The notes: generated by a model from the letters alone, not told the origin. 64,000 bases of DNA from Enterobacter sp. Bisph1 (GCF_000814905.1 NZ_JXAG01000040.1:1-64000), one strand, 5' to 3'. Shown: positions 27,181 to 37,409, counted from the stretch's first letter. Translations and numbers: made by a program.

Positions 27181-28852
27181 CAGCACAAATATTGAAGAGC
27201 TGCTCACTGCTGTTGATCAGGCAACGCGGCCATTTAAAAATCAGCAAACGACGAGTGTGTCGCTGTCGGCCAGCATCAACGCAACGGAAACTAGCCTGCG
27301 CAATCTTAACGATCAGCTTGCGCAGGTGGGCAAGCTAAAGCAGACGGAAAAAGAACTTGCCAGCGTTAGCGTTAAGCTAAGAGTGGAGCAAGAACGCGCT
27401 TTGGAACTGGCGGGGCAAACCCAGACGCCCGAAAACGCTAACGTTCTTGCTTTGTCGCAACTGCGCGTAAGTCGGCTGCAACAGCAGCAGTCTCGCCTTA
27501 GCGATACCGTTGCCGGGCAGAGAAGTGAGCTAACGCAGTCCGGTCTTAATGCAGACGCGCCATCGGAGGAGTTAGCACGCCTGCAAAACAGCATTAGCGA
27601 AAGTACAGCGCTGCTGGACACGCAGCAGAAATCCTTAAAAAAGGTTAAACGACGGGAGAAGATCGAGGGCTTCCAGGCGGCGCTGCAGGATACGGCGGAG
27701 AAGTTCTCCGCCGTTGGCGAAAGGGGAAAATCCATCGCCGCCACCGGTTTTAATCTCGGCAAAATGATTATGCAACCGGGCTACGAGGCGTCGCTAAACG
27801 CCGATCCCCAGCAGAGCGAGGGAGGCCCGGCATCCGGTAAGCAAGGCGGAAACCTCGGTACCGATTTACAAGCGCTACAGGATGCGTATCAATCCCTGAG
27901 CGTTGATTTCTTTGCAACTCAGGAATCGTCGCTGCGTATGCTGGTGCAAACGGCGACCGAATTTGTTGGCAAGCTGCAACAGTGGGTACAGAACAACCAG
28001 GGGATTGTGCAAAGCTTCGGTATGGTTGCTACCACAGTGGTCGGCGTGGCGGGCGCCGTTGGCTATGTCGCCAGCGCCATAGGGCCAGTTTTTTCAGGTA
28101 TAAGTGGGCTAATCACGATAGCCACGTCCCTTGGAAGCGTTTTTACCACTGTTTTCGGCGGTATTGTGACGATACTCGGCTCGCTCACCCTGCCCATCAT
28201 CGGTGCTATTGCGGTTTTTGCCGCCGCCGCGCTGGCCATTTACACATTCTGGGAACCGGTTAGCGCGTTCTTTGGCGGCGTGGTCGAAGGCATAAAAGCT
28301 GGCTTCGCCCCGCTCGCTGACCTTTTTACGCCTTTCAAGCCGGTTTTCGACGCCATTGGTAGCGCCTTATCCGCGGTTAAAAACCTTTTCAGCGATCTGA
28401 TAGCCCCTATTACTTTTAGCCAAAACGCGCTGGAAAGCTGCGGTAACGCAGGAGAGATAGTTGGCCGGATACTCTTCGAAATGTTTTCACTCCCCTTTGC
28501 TCCCCTGAAAGCATTGATCAACGGCGTCAGTTGGCTGCTGGAGAAGATGGGCGTTGTAAACAAGCAAGCGTCAATCGAGCTTCCAGCACCCCAGGCAGCC
28601 ACCACGGGCGCAACATTCGATTATGTCCAGCCAACCAGCACTATGTCTGGATTCAACAATTATCAGGCCGCCAAACCCACTGGCGGTAATTCGTATGTTG
28701 ATCAGAGCAAACGAGAATATAACGTGACGCTTCAGGGTGATATCAGGCCCGGTAGCGACAGTGAGCGCTACCTGCTGGATCTGTTCCGCCAGGACGCCGA
28801 TAACAAACGCAACGCGACCTTTTCACAATTCAATCCATCAGGAGGGTTTTAA
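27173..28852 (+). CDS. Tape measure protein T
   Basis: 559 residues compared with 815 in P2. The N-terminal third is coiled coil (about 30-170), the middle (about 275-365) is a run of hydrophobic segments with many Gly, and the C-terminus is soluble. Tape length sets tail length, so the tail should be about two thirds of P2. Starts inside the E' stop codon region. Confidence 0.92.
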   Translation: MSNSTNIEELLTAVDQATRPFKNQQTTSVSLSASINATETSLRNLNDQLAQVGKLKQTEKELASVSVKLRVEQERALELAGQTQTPENANVLALSQLRVSRLQQQQSRLSDTVAGQRSELTQSGLNADAPSEELARLQNSISESTALLDTQQKSLKKVKRREKIEGFQAALQDTAEKFSAVGERGKSIAATGFNLGKMIMQPGYEASLNADPQQSEGGPASGKQGGNLGTDLQALQDAYQSLSVDFFATQESSLRMLVQTATEFVGKLQQWVQNNQGIVQSFGMVATTVVGVAGAVGYVASAIGPVFSGISGLITIATSLGSVFTTVFGGIVTILGSLTLPIIGAIAVFAAAALAIYTFWEPVSAFFGGVVEGIKAGFAPLADLFTPFKPVFDAIGSALSAVKNLFSDLIAPITFSQNALESCGNAGEIVGRILFEMFSLPFAPLKALINGVSWLLEKMGVVNKQASIELPAPQAATTGATFDYVQPTSTMSGFNNYQAAKPTGGNSYVDQSKREYNVTLQGDIRPGSDSERYLLDLFRQDADNKRNATFSQFNPSGGF

Positions 28853-28854
28853 TT

Positions 28855-29319
28855 ATGATGATGGCGCTGGGGGCTTTTGTCTTTATCGGCAAAACACTCC
28901 CCTTTCAAGGTGTTAGTCACTCGACCAACTATACATGGAGCAGCAATGAGCGGGTGGGCAAACGCGCGGCGTATCAGTATCTTGGTCCGGGTGCCGAAAC
29001 CCTCGAGATTACCGGTAAAGTCTCTACAGGCATGACCCACGGCGCGGTCTCGCTGGCAACCTTGCGCCTGATGGCTGAACTGGGTAAACAGTGGCCGCTT
29101 ATCGGCGGTAACGGCATGATTTACGGAATGTTTGTTATCAACAGCGTCAAAGAGAATGGCTCTGATTTTGCAAGCGACGGGACGCCGCGTTTCATTAGCT
29201 TCACGCTGTCACTCACGCGTGTCGACGAATCGCTGCTTTCCATCGCTGAACAAGCGCGAACAAAAGCTTTCGAACTGTACGATAGCGCCCTCAACATGCT
29301 GGGGGTCGGCAATGTTTGA
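28855..29319 (+). CDS. Tail protein U
   Basis: 154 residues, P2 gpU-like. Hub component at the base of the tube. Three consecutive Met codons at the start (28855, 28858, 28861). Overlaps D by eight bases. Confidence 0.9.
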   Translation: MMMALGAFVFIGKTLPFQGVSHSTNYTWSSNERVGKRAAYQYLGPGAETLEITGKVSTGMTHGAVSLATLRLMAELGKQWPLIGGNGMIYGMFVINSVKENGSDFASDGTPRFISFTLSLTRVDESLLSIAEQARTKAFELYDSALNMLGVGNV

Positions 29320-30475
29320 TATGCAGTTTAACGATCCCTTTCAGGCAGATGCCCCGGCGTTTAGGGTGGCGCTAAAACCCAACCCTGGCCGCGCTAACAG
29401 CACCAGCACCTCTGCTGAACAACCCGATAACAGCAAAGATGAAACAAAAGACATCACCGCCACGCTCGCTCCGCGATTAATTGCCCTCACGGTGACGGAT
29501 AATCGTGGCTTTGAGGCCGATACGCTGACGCTGACGCTGGATGACAGCGACGGCAAAATCGAAATGCCGGAGCGTAACGCGCAGGTTACCGTCTCCATTG
29601 GTCGACAGGGTTCACTGCTGACCGATATGGGCAGTTTTTTTATCGACCAGGTCAAACATCAGGGCGCACCGGATCGGCTGATCATTACCGGGCGTAGCGT
29701 CGATTTTCGTAGCAGTATGAATACCGCAAAAGAGTGGTCATGGCATGACGCCACCCTGGGCGACATCGTCAAAGATATTGCCTGGCGTAATTCCCTAAGC
29801 GCCAATGTCGCGCCGGAACTGGCTGGCATTAAGATTGCGCATATTGATCAATCCAAAGAGACCGACGTCGCGTTTCTCACCCGGCTGGCTGTGAGTAACG
29901 GCGCGGAGATTGCCGTCAAATCGGGCGTGCTGATCTTTCTTGTACCGGGTAAGTGCCTGCGGGGCGGCAAGGAGATATCAACCGTCACCATCAACCGTAG
30001 CGATGGCGATTCGCACGCGTTTGATCTTACGGATCGTACAGCCTACGGCAGCGTTATTGCGCGCTGGGAGGATACCAAAACGCCGAAGAAGCAGACAAAA
30101 CAAGTCAAACTTACGCGTAAAGGTGTCAGCAAACCGCAATGGAAAACGGATTATCTTGCTGGTTTAACGGAGAATACCAACGTCCTGCAAAATAATTTCG
30201 CGTCACGAGATGAAGCCTTCCGCGCGGCACTGGCGGAATGGCAAAAGCGTCAACGGGACGCAGCGGCTTTTTCCCTGACGCTGGCACAAGGACGTGTCGA
30301 TATCGCACCGGAAACACCCGTCCAGTTAGCCGGCTTTAAAGAAGTCATTAATCAAACGCCGTGGGTAATCAAAAAATTAACCCACGGCATTGATTCAAAA
30401 GGCTTTATCACCAAGCTGGAACTTGAAGTAGATATCCGAAAAATCGAGTATGAAGTTGAGGAATCGATTATCTGA
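29312..30475 (+). CDS. Tail hub protein D
   Basis: 387 residues, the same length as P2 gpD, the hub homologue of T4 gp27 that carries the spike. Start ATG at 29312 follows a weak ribosome site inside U; a longer in-frame extension upstream is only the shadow of U. In P2 it is the last tail gene before ogr, as here. Confidence 0.93.
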   Translation: MFDMQFNDPFQADAPAFRVALKPNPGRANSTSTSAEQPDNSKDETKDITATLAPRLIALTVTDNRGFEADTLTLTLDDSDGKIEMPERNAQVTVSIGRQGSLLTDMGSFFIDQVKHQGAPDRLIITGRSVDFRSSMNTAKEWSWHDATLGDIVKDIAWRNSLSANVAPELAGIKIAHIDQSKETDVAFLTRLAVSNGAEIAVKSGVLIFLVPGKCLRGGKEISTVTINRSDGDSHAFDLTDRTAYGSVIARWEDTKTPKKQTKQVKLTRKGVSKPQWKTDYLAGLTENTNVLQNNFASRDEAFRAALAEWQKRQRDAAAFSLTLAQGRVDIAPETPVQLAGFKEVINQTPWVIKKLTHGIDSKGFITKLELEVDIRKIEYEVEESII

Positions 30476-30481
30476 CAACGT

Positions 30482-30526
30482 CAAATGCAACCTTTAACTT
30501 GCATTTGCGAGTTAAAGGTTTATCAT
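30482..30526 (+). promoter_or_regulatory. Probable ogr promoter with overlapping inverted repeats
   Basis: CAAATGCAA (30482-30490) / TTGCATTTG (30499-30507) and AACCTTTAACT (30489-30499) / AGTTAAAGGTT (30510-30520) overlap, so only one can pair at a time. -35-like TTGCAT (30499-30504), 16 bp, -10-like TATCAT (30521-30526). TTGCATTTGCGA resembles the palindrome in the early promoter. Confidence 0.5.
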
Positions 30527-30558
30527 TACTGGCATATCCACGCAGGAGAGATCGCAAA

Positions 30559-30753
30559 ATGATGCATTGCCCGATATGCCAGAAAGCGGCGCACGCGCGC
30601 TCAAGCCGCTACCTCAGTTCTGAAACCAAAGAGCGCTACCACCAGTGTCAAAATATCAACTGCGGTTGTACGTTCGTTACCCATGAGTCGCTGGCGCGCT
30701 ATATTGTTCGCCCGCCCACGCTGGATGTGACCGCAGCTCATATTGGAAAGTAA
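30559..30753 (+). CDS. ogr: Late transcription activator Ogr/Delta family
   Basis: A 64-residue zinc-finger activator with CPIC-x22-CQNINC, very like P2 Ogr (YHQCQN, SSRYLSSETKERY). Ogr binds a dyad near -55 of late promoters and contacts the RNA polymerase alpha C-terminal domain. AGGAG lies ten bases before the first of two ATG codons (30559, 30562). Slightly shorter than P2 Ogr (72). Confidence 0.94.
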   Translation: MMHCPICQKAAHARSSRYLSSETKERYHQCQNINCGCTFVTHESLARYIVRPPTLDVTAAHIGK

Positions 30754-30767
30754 CCGCAACGCGCATA

Positions 30768-30794
30768 CAAAACCTGCAGCCGCAGGTTTTTTTT
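30768..30794 (+). terminator. Terminator after ogr
   Basis: AACCTGC / GCAGGTT hairpin followed by eight T. Confidence 0.85.
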
Positions 30795-30810
30795 CGCTTG
30801 TTATCAGAGA

Positions 30811-30843
30811 TAAAAAAAGGGGCTGGCAGAAGCCAACCCCTTG
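30811..30843 (-). terminator. Terminator after the rpsP-rimM-trmD-rplS operon
   Basis: On the minus strand AGGGGTTGGC / GCCAGCCCCT around TTCT, followed by seven T. It lies 38 bases after the rplS stop. Confidence 0.9.
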
Positions 30844-30880
30844 TTTCATTACACGCTTTGGATGTAGCGTGAGTGCGTTA

Positions 30881-31231
<351 letters not shown>

Positions 31232-31271
31232 TTAATCTCTTATCCTGGGTAAACTGATATTCGGGGGTGTA

Positions 31272-32039
31272 TTACACCAGCCCATCATGTTTGTGTTGCT
31301 GTTGTGCGTGTTCACGCTGGAACTCCGCCAGCAACCTTGCTTGCTCTTCAGTCAGAGCCAGGTTTTCCAGAAGTTCAGGTCTTCTAAGCCAGGTTCGGCC
31401 CAGCGACTGCTTCAAACGCCAGCGACGTATGTCGGCATGGTTCCCCGACAGTAACACCGCCGGTACGTCCATCCCTTCTAACACTTCAGGTCGGGTATAG
31501 TGTGGACAGTCCAGCAACCCATCGGCAAAGGAATCTTCCGTTGCCGAAGCTTCATGGCCCAGTACCCCCGGAATAAACCGGGAAACCGAATCAATCAGCG
31601 TCATCGCTGGTAACTCACCACCGCTGAGAACGTAATCGCCGATAGACCACTCTTCGTCAATCTCGGTTTGGATCACGCGCTCATCTATCCCTTCGTAGCG
31701 ACCGCACACCAGAATCATTTTCTGATTGGTAGCCAGTTCGCTGACGCCCGCTTGATCAAGCTTGCGCCCCTGAGGCGACAGATAAATCACTTTGGCGCCT
31801 TCACCCGCCGCGGCTTTTGCTGCATGAATGGCGTCCCGCAAAGGATTCACCATCATTAGCATCCCCGGTCCGCCGCCGTAAGGACGATCGTCCACGGTAC
31901 GGTGCCGGTCATGAGCGAAATCACGCGGACTCCAGCTCTGGATGCTCAGCAGGCCATTTTTTACTGCCCGGCCAGTTACCCCGTAGTCGGTAATCGCGCG
32001 GAACATTTCAGGAAACAGGCTAATTATGCCAATCCACAT
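31272..32039 (-). CDS. trmD: tRNA (guanine-N1)-methyltransferase TrmD
   Basis: 255 residues. Trefoil-knot SPOUT enzyme that methylates G37 of tRNAs and prevents +1 frameshifting; essential in most bacteria. Knot motifs [22 protein letters not shown] and [11 protein letters not shown] are visible. 43 bases before rplS. Confidence 0.98.
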   Translation of the reverse strand: MWIGIISLFPEMFRAITDYGVTGRAVKNGLLSIQSWSPRDFAHDRHRTVDDRPYGGGPGMLMMVNPLRDAIHAAKAAAGEGAKVIYLSPQGRKLDQAGVSELATNQKMILVCGRYEGIDERVIQTEIDEEWSIGDYVLSGGELPAMTLIDSVSRFIPGVLGHEASATEDSFADGLLDCPHYTRPEVLEGMDVPAVLLSGNHADIRRWRLKQSLGRTWLRRPELLENLALTEEQARLLAEFQREHAQQQHKHDGLV

Positions 32040-32069
32040 AGCGCCGTCTTTTACCGTATATCCGGAGGT

Positions 32070-32618
32070 TTAAAAACCAGGATCCCAATCTACTTCAATG
32101 GTTTGAGTAGTGAGATCGACTTTCTTGATAACCTGCCCATCGAGGAACGGAACCAGCCGCTCCTTGATACCAAACGCATCTTTCAGGTTTGCCTTGATGA
32201 CGAGAACGTCATTGGACCCGGTTTCCATCATATCGACGACTTTACCGAGGCTGTAACCTTCAGTAGTCACTACCTGGCAGCCCATCAGGTCTTTCCAGTA
32301 GTAGTCACCCTCTTCCAGTTCCGGCAACTGCGCGGAATCCACGACAATTTCGCAATTGGTCAGCAGATTCGCGGTATCTCTGTCATCAACACCTTTCAGT
32401 TTGATGACGATATCCTGACTGTGGTAGCGCCAGCTCTCCAGCTCGATACACTGCCACTGACCCGCCTTCTGGATAAACCAGGGCTGATAGTCAAAAATGC
32501 TTTCGGCGTCTTCGGTGGAGGAGAACACTCTGAGCCAACCACGAATCCCGTAAGAAGATCCCAGCTTGCCGACAATGATTGGCTCTACGGGGACCTGTGT
32601 GGCTTGTTCCTTGCTCAT
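32070..32618 (-). CDS. rimM: 16S rRNA processing/30S assembly factor RimM
   Basis: 182 residues, as in E. coli. Binds S19 during 30S head assembly. N-terminal RimM domain and C-terminal PRC barrel ([12 protein letters not shown]). The ATG at 32618 gives the family start MSKEQ; another ATG at 32621 and a GTG at 32627 precede it. Confidence 0.97.
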   Translation of the reverse strand: MSKEQATQVPVEPIIVGKLGSSYGIRGWLRVFSSTEDAESIFDYQPWFIQKAGQWQCIELESWRYHSQDIVIKLKGVDDRDTANLLTNCEIVVDSAQLPELEEGDYYWKDLMGCQVVTTEGYSLGKVVDMMETGSNDVLVIKANLKDAFGIKERLVPFLDGQVIKKVDLTTQTIEVDWDPGF

Positions 32619-32636
32619 CATGACCACCGTGACAGA

Positions 32637-32885
32637 TTAAGCTGCTTTCTGTGCTGTTTTGATCAGCGCGGAAACGCGATCGGAAACGGTAGCGCCCTGG
32701 GCAACCCAGTGCTGAATACGATCCAGATCCAGGCGGGTGCCTTCTTCTTTATCGGAAGCAATCGGGTTGAAGAAACCAACGCGCTCAATGAAGCGACCGT
32801 TACGTGCATTGCGGCTGTCAGTAACAACAACCTGGTAGAACGGACGCTTTTTAGCGCCGTGACGTGCTAAACGAATAGTTACCAT
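32637..32885 (-). CDS. rpsP: 30S ribosomal protein S16
   Basis: 82 residues, start [18 protein letters not shown] ribosome site; an upstream in-frame ATG was ignored because the family start is fixed. First gene of the operon. Confidence 0.98.
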   Translation of the reverse strand: MVTIRLARHGAKKRPFYQVVVTDSRNARNGRFIERVGFFNPIASDKEEGTRLDLDRIQHWVAQGATVSDRVSALIKTAQKAA

Positions 32886-33143
32886 AACATCCTCTTGTGT
32901 GAATAAAACACCAGGCCCCATCGAGGAACGGAGCCCGGTGTCATATTAAAAGCCCGAAAATTTTACTCATTTTTTGCTAAAAAGCAATCGACATGTACGA
33001 ATCGTTGCGGTGCGAGGCCGTCGGCGGTGCAGACAGTTTGACGCCGGCGTGCGCGCAGTCACCGCAGCGTACACGCAGTACGTGAGGATGACGAGCACAC
33101 CCCGGCGTCAAAATGGCAAATAAGCCAGGCCGTTTAAAACCTC

Positions 33144-34505
33144 TTAGCGGCCAGGGAATCCTGGGGGCATCATCCCTTTCATCCCGCGCATCATCTTCGC
33201 CATCCCGCCCTTCTTCATCTTCTTCATCATGCGCTGCATGTCGTCGAACTGTTTAAGCAGGCGGTTGACATCCTGCACCTGCATGCCGCAACCGGCGGCG
33301 ATACGGCGCTTACGGGAGCCTTTGATAATGTCCGGGTTGGCGCGCTCTTTCAGCGTCATGGAATTGATGATGGCTTCCATGCGCACCAGCACTTTGTCGT
33401 CCATCTGTGCTTTTACGTTGTCCGGAATCTGGCCCATGCCCGGCAGTTTGCCCATCAGGCTGGCCATGCCGCCCATGTTTTTCATCTGGCGCAGCTGCTC
33501 AAGGAAGTCGGTCAAATCGAAACCGTCGCCCTTCTTCAGTTTATTCGCCAGCTTCTCGGCCTGGACGCGGTCAACTTTGCTTTCGATATCTTCGATAAGG
33601 GAGAGCACATCGCCCATGCCGAGGATACGCGAAGCAATACGATCCGGGTGGAACGGCTCCAGCGCGTCGGTCTTCTCACCGACGCCGAGGAATTTGATTG
33701 GTTTGCCAGTGATATGGCGAATGGAGAGGGCCGCACCGCCGCGGGCGTCGCCGTCCACTTTGGTCAGTACCACGCCGGTGAGCGGCAGCGCTTCATTAAA
33801 GGCTTTCGCGGTATTCGCCGCATCCTGACCGGTCATCGCATCGACGACAAACAGGGTTTCCACCGGCTTAATCGCCGCGTGAACCTGTTTGATCTCATCC
33901 ATCATCGCTTCATCAACATGCAAACGACCGGCGGTATCGACCAGCAGCACGTCGTAGAACTTGAGTTTCGCTTCTTTCAGCGCGGCATTAACAATATCGA
34001 CCGGCTTTTGTGTGACGTCAGAAGGGAAGAAATCCACTTCGACCTGCTGCGCCAGCGTCTCCAGCTGTTTGATCGCCGCCGGGCGATAGACGTCGGCGGA
34101 AACGACCATTACTTTTTTCTTGTGCTTTTCGCGCAGGAATTTACCGAGCTTACCGACGCTGGTGGTTTTACCTGCACCCTGCAGGCCCGCCATCAGCACC
34201 ACCGCTGGCGGCTGCGCGGCGAGGTTGAGGATCTGGTTCTCTTCGCCCATCGCCGACACTAATTCGTTACGGACGATTTTGACGAACTCCTGACCTGGCG
34301 TCAGGCTTTTATTGACTTCATGCCCAACCGCTTTCTCTTTAACGCGGTTGATAAAATCACGCACCACCGGCAGCGCAACGTCCGCTTCCAGCAGCGCCAT
34401 GCGCACTTCGCGCAGGGTTTCTTTGATGTTGTCTTCAGTGAGGCGTCCACGGCCGCTGATATTGCGCAGGGTGCGCGACAAACGATCGGTTAAATTATCA
34501 AACAT
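33144..34505 (-). CDS. ffh: Signal recognition particle protein Ffh
   Basis: 453 residues. N-G GTPase domain (GLQGAGKTT, DTAGR, TKVDGDARGG) and a Met-rich M domain at the C-terminus (MKGMMPPGFPGR) that binds signal sequences and 4.5S RNA. Full length. It is divergent from ypjD. Confidence 0.98.
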   Translation of the reverse strand: MFDNLTDRLSRTLRNISGRGRLTEDNIKETLREVRMALLEADVALPVVRDFINRVKEKAVGHEVNKSLTPGQEFVKIVRNELVSAMGEENQILNLAAQPPAVVLMAGLQGAGKTTSVGKLGKFLREKHKKKVMVVSADVYRPAAIKQLETLAQQVEVDFFPSDVTQKPVDIVNAALKEAKLKFYDVLLVDTAGRLHVDEAMMDEIKQVHAAIKPVETLFVVDAMTGQDAANTAKAFNEALPLTGVVLTKVDGDARGGAALSIRHITGKPIKFLGVGEKTDALEPFHPDRIASRILGMGDVLSLIEDIESKVDRVQAEKLANKLKKGDGFDLTDFLEQLRQMKNMGGMASLMGKLPGMGQIPDNVKAQMDDKVLVRMEAIINSMTLKERANPDIIKGSRKRRIAAGCGMQVQDVNRLLKQFDDMQRMMKKMKKGGMAKMMRGMKGMMPPGFPGR

Positions 34506-34671
34506 TGTCTCTCGCCTGAGGTGATACGATGGCCGCCAGCGCGACGCATTACAGAAATTTCACGCAGTATAACATGAAGACATTGCTCCTGTATGTGATG
34601 CAACTGTTGGAGCCTGGGTCACGTAACGCTATACTGCTTTTCTTTCTTCTTCAGTCAACTGCCGACATCCT

Positions 34672-35460
34672 ATGCCCGTTTTTGCCCTGATTGCTCTTGT
34701 TGCCTATTCCATCAGCATTGCGCTGATTATTCCCAGCCTGCTGCAGAAAAACAGCGGCTGGCGCAGAATGGCTATCCTTTCGGCGGTGATCGCGCTTATT
34801 TGTCACGGTTTCGGTTTAAAAGAGCGCCTGTTCCCCGACGACGGCGGGCAAAACCTGAGCCTGCTTAACGTTGGCTCGCTGGTAAGCCTGATGATCTGTA
34901 CGGTAATGACCATTGTGGCGTCGAAAAACCGCGGCTGGCTGCTGCTGCCGATCGTTTATACCTTCGCCCTGATCAACCTCGCCTTCGCCGTGTTTGTGCC
35001 TAATGAGTACATGATTCATCTGGAAGCCACGCCGGGGATGATGGTGCATATTGGCCTGTCGCTTTTCGCTTATGCGACTTTAATTATTGCCGCTATGTAC
35101 GCGCTGCAGCTGGCGTGGATTGACTATCAGTTAAAGAACAAACGGCTGGCCTTCAGTAATGAAATGCCGCCGCTGATGGTGATTGAGCGTAAAATGTTTC
35201 ATATCACCCAGGTTGGCGTGGTGCTGCTGACGCTGACGCTTTGCACCGGTTTGTTCTTTATGCACAACCTGTTCAGTATGGAAAATATCGACAAAGCGGT
35301 GCTGTCCATTATCGCCTGGTTTGTCTATATCGTGCTGCTGTGGGGCCATTACCATGAGGGCTGGCGCGGCCGCCGGGTGGTGTGGTTCAACGTCGCGGGC
35401 GCCGGGATTTTAACGCTGGCCTATTTTGGCAGCCGCGTCCTGCAGCAATTTTTGAGTTAA
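34672..35460 (+). CDS. ypjD: Inner membrane protein YpjD (CcmC-like)
   Basis: 262 residues with about eight hydrophobic segments and similarity to cytochrome c assembly proteins. In E. coli it is linked to corB as an accessory of magnesium/cobalt resistance, but its role is poorly known. Overlaps no gene; corB begins 16 bases after its stop. Confidence 0.85.
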   Translation: MPVFALIALVAYSISIALIIPSLLQKNSGWRRMAILSAVIALICHGFGLKERLFPDDGGQNLSLLNVGSLVSLMICTVMTIVASKNRGWLLLPIVYTFALINLAFAVFVPNEYMIHLEATPGMMVHIGLSLFAYATLIIAAMYALQLAWIDYQLKNKRLAFSNEMPPLMVIERKMFHITQVGVVLLTLTLCTGLFFMHNLFSMENIDKAVLSIIAWFVYIVLLWGHYHEGWRGRRVVWFNVAGAGILTLAYFGSRVLQQFLS

Positions 35461-35476
35461 GACAAAGGAGTCCCCC

Positions 35477-36763
35477 CTGGACAACATCTCCACCACGACG
35501 CTTATCATTACCCTTATCATCATGGTCGTGGTCTCTGCTTATTTTTCCGGTTCCGAAACCGGGATGATGACTCTCAACCGCTACCGCTTGCGCCACTTAG
35601 CCAAGCAGGGAAACCGTGCGGCAAAGCGTGTCGAAAAGCTGCTGCGTAAGCCCGATCGCCTGATAAGCCTGGTGCTGATCGGTAATAACCTCGTCAATAT
35701 TTTGGCCTCGGCGATCGGTACGATTGTCGGTATGCGCCTTTACGGTAACGCGGGCGTCGCGATCGCCACCGGCGTGCTGACCTTTGTGGTGCTGGTGTTT
35801 GCCGAAGTGCTGCCAAAAACTATCGCCGCGCTGTATCCCGAAAAAGTCGCTTTCCCCAGCAGTTTCCTGCTGGTACCGCTGCAGGTGATCATGCTGCCGC
35901 TGGTGTGGCTGCTCAATGGCGTTACCCGGGTGCTGATGCGCATGATTGGTATCAAGGCTGATGTGGTGATCAGCGGCGCGCTGAGCAAAGAGGAGCTGCG
36001 CACCATCGTGCATGAGTCCCGCTCGCAAATCTCGCGCCGCAATCAGGATATGCTGCTGTCGATTTTGGATCTGGAAAAGGTCAGCGTGAACGACATTATG
36101 GTGCCGCGCAATGAAATCGTCGGTATCGATATTAATGACGACTGGAAAGCGATTGTCCGCCAGCTCACCCACTCGCCGCACGGGCGCATTGTGCTGTACC
36201 GTGATTCCCTCGATGACGCCATCAGCATGCTGCGCGTGCGCGAAGCCTACCGGCTGATGACGGAGAAAAACGAATTCACCAAAGAGGTGATGCTGCGCGC
36301 CGCCGATGAGATCTATTACGTCCCGGAAGGCACGCCGCTGAGCACGCAGCTGGTGAAATTCCAGCGTAATAAAAAGAAAGTTGGGCTGGTGGTCAATGAA
36401 TACGGTGATATTCAGGGGCTGGTAACGGTTGAAGATATTCTGGAAGAGATTGTCGGCGATTTCACCACGTCTATGTCGCCAGCGCTGGCCGATGAGGCAA
36501 CGCCGCAAAATGACGGTTCGGTGATTATCGACGGCAGCGCCAACGTGCGTGAACTTAATAAAGCCTTTAACTGGCGCTTACCGGAAGATGAAGCCCGCAC
36601 CGTCAACGGCATGCTCCTTGAAGCGCTGGAAGAGATCCCGGCCATCGGCACCCGCGTGCGCATCGAGCAGTACGATATCGATATTCTCGACGTGCAGGAC
36701 AATATGATTAAGCAGGTGCAGGTCATTCCGGTGAAAACGCTGCGGGAAAGCGTCGCCGAATAG
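35477..36763 (+). CDS. corB: CNNM/CBS-domain transporter CorB (YfjD)
   Basis: 428 residues if translation starts at CTG 35477, which gives LDNISTTTLIITLII, matching the N-terminus and length of the E. coli protein, with AAAGGAG eight bases before. The first ATG in frame, at 35522, would cut the first membrane helix. DUF21 membrane domain (about 1-190), CBS pair (about 200-330), CorC_HlyC C-terminal domain. Family exports Mg2+/Co2+. Confidence 0.88.
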   Translation: MDNISTTTLIITLIIMVVVSAYFSGSETGMMTLNRYRLRHLAKQGNRAAKRVEKLLRKPDRLISLVLIGNNLVNILASAIGTIVGMRLYGNAGVAIATGVLTFVVLVFAEVLPKTIAALYPEKVAFPSSFLLVPLQVIMLPLVWLLNGVTRVLMRMIGIKADVVISGALSKEELRTIVHESRSQISRRNQDMLLSILDLEKVSVNDIMVPRNEIVGIDINDDWKAIVRQLTHSPHGRIVLYRDSLDDAISMLRVREAYRLMTEKNEFTKEVMLRAADEIYYVPEGTPLSTQLVKFQRNKKKVGLVVNEYGDIQGLVTVEDILEEIVGDFTTSMSPALADEATPQNDGSVIIDGSANVRELNKAFNWRLPEDEARTVNGMLLEALEEIPAIGTRVRIEQYDIDILDVQDNMIKQVQVIPVKTLRESVAE

Positions 36764-36766
36764 GCG

Positions 36767-36797
36767 AAAAAAAACCCTCTCCGACGGAGAGGGTTTG
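36767..36797 (-). terminator. Terminator shared by grpE and corB
   Basis: AAACCCTCTCCG / CGGAGAGGGTTT hairpin with A run on one side and T on the other. Functions best on the minus strand, 16 bases after the grpE stop. Confidence 0.85.
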
Positions 36798-36812
36798 GTT
36801 TATGCGAAAAAG

Positions 36813-37409
36813 TTACGCTTTCTCTTTGGCTACTGTAACCATCGCAGCGCGAATGGTACGGCCATTAAGGGTGTAACCTTTTTGCATCACGCCGAGCACT
36901 TTACCAGCGGCAATCTCTTCCGATTCCACCATAGCAATCGCCTGATGCACGTTCGGATCCAGCGGAACGTCGGTTTCAGCAATCACGTTAACGCCGAATT
37001 TTTTCACCACATCGAGCATGTTTTTCAACGTCAGTTCGATGCCTTCAACCATCGGCGCCATCTCGGCGTTATCTTTGTCCGCTACTTCCAGTGCGCGATC
37101 CAGGCTATCGACAACCGGCAGCAGTTCATTGATGAACTTCTCCAGCGCGAACTTATGCGCTTTCTCGATATCCTGTTCGGTACGGCGACGCAGGTTTTCC
37201 ATTTCCGCTTTAACGCGTAAAACCGTTTCGCGCTCGCGGCTTTCCGCTTCAGCTAACTGCGCTTCAAGGTTCGCAATTTTCTCATCGCGCGGATCCACCT
37301 GCCCAGCAGAGTCATCAGCCTCAGCGACTGCTTCAACCTCATCGTGCTGTTCCATGATAATTTCTTCCGGGGCTTGCCCGTCAGGCGTTTTCTGTTCTTT
37401 ACTACTCAT
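36813..37409 (-). CDS. grpE: Nucleotide exchange factor GrpE
   Basis: 198 residues, start [11 protein letters not shown]. Acidic N-terminus, long dimer coiled coil (about 40-135) and beta-domain that opens DnaK. GGAGAAATTC precedes the ATG. A sigma32 promoter lies 45 bases upstream. It is divergent from nadK. Confidence 0.98.
   Translation of the reverse strand: MSSKEQKTPDGQAPEEIIMEQHDEVEAVAEADDSAGQVDPRDEKIANLEAQLAEAESRERETVLRVKAEMENLRRRTEQDIEKAHKFALEKFINELLPVVDSLDRALEVADKDNAEMAPMVEGIELTLKNMLDVVKKFGVNVIAETDVPLDPNVHQAIAMVESEEIAAGKVLGVMQKGYTLNGRTIRAAMVTVAKEKA

Larger units (their letters stand above)
12763..30794 (+). mobile_element. Headless P2-like unit, probable R-type tailocin
   Basis: Gene order is repressor | early genes - A - SOS gene - X - holin - lysozyme - lysB - lysC - R - V - W - J - I - H - tfa - second fibre - FI - FII - E/E' - T - U - D - ogr, the P2 order without Q, P, O, N, M, L (terminase, scaffold, capsid, portal, completion), without S, and without int or cox. 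The genes that remain look intact. I did not find att repeats. Limits are given as repressor 3' end to the terminator after ogr. It lies between the aroF/PepSY region and rplS. Confidence 0.85.
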
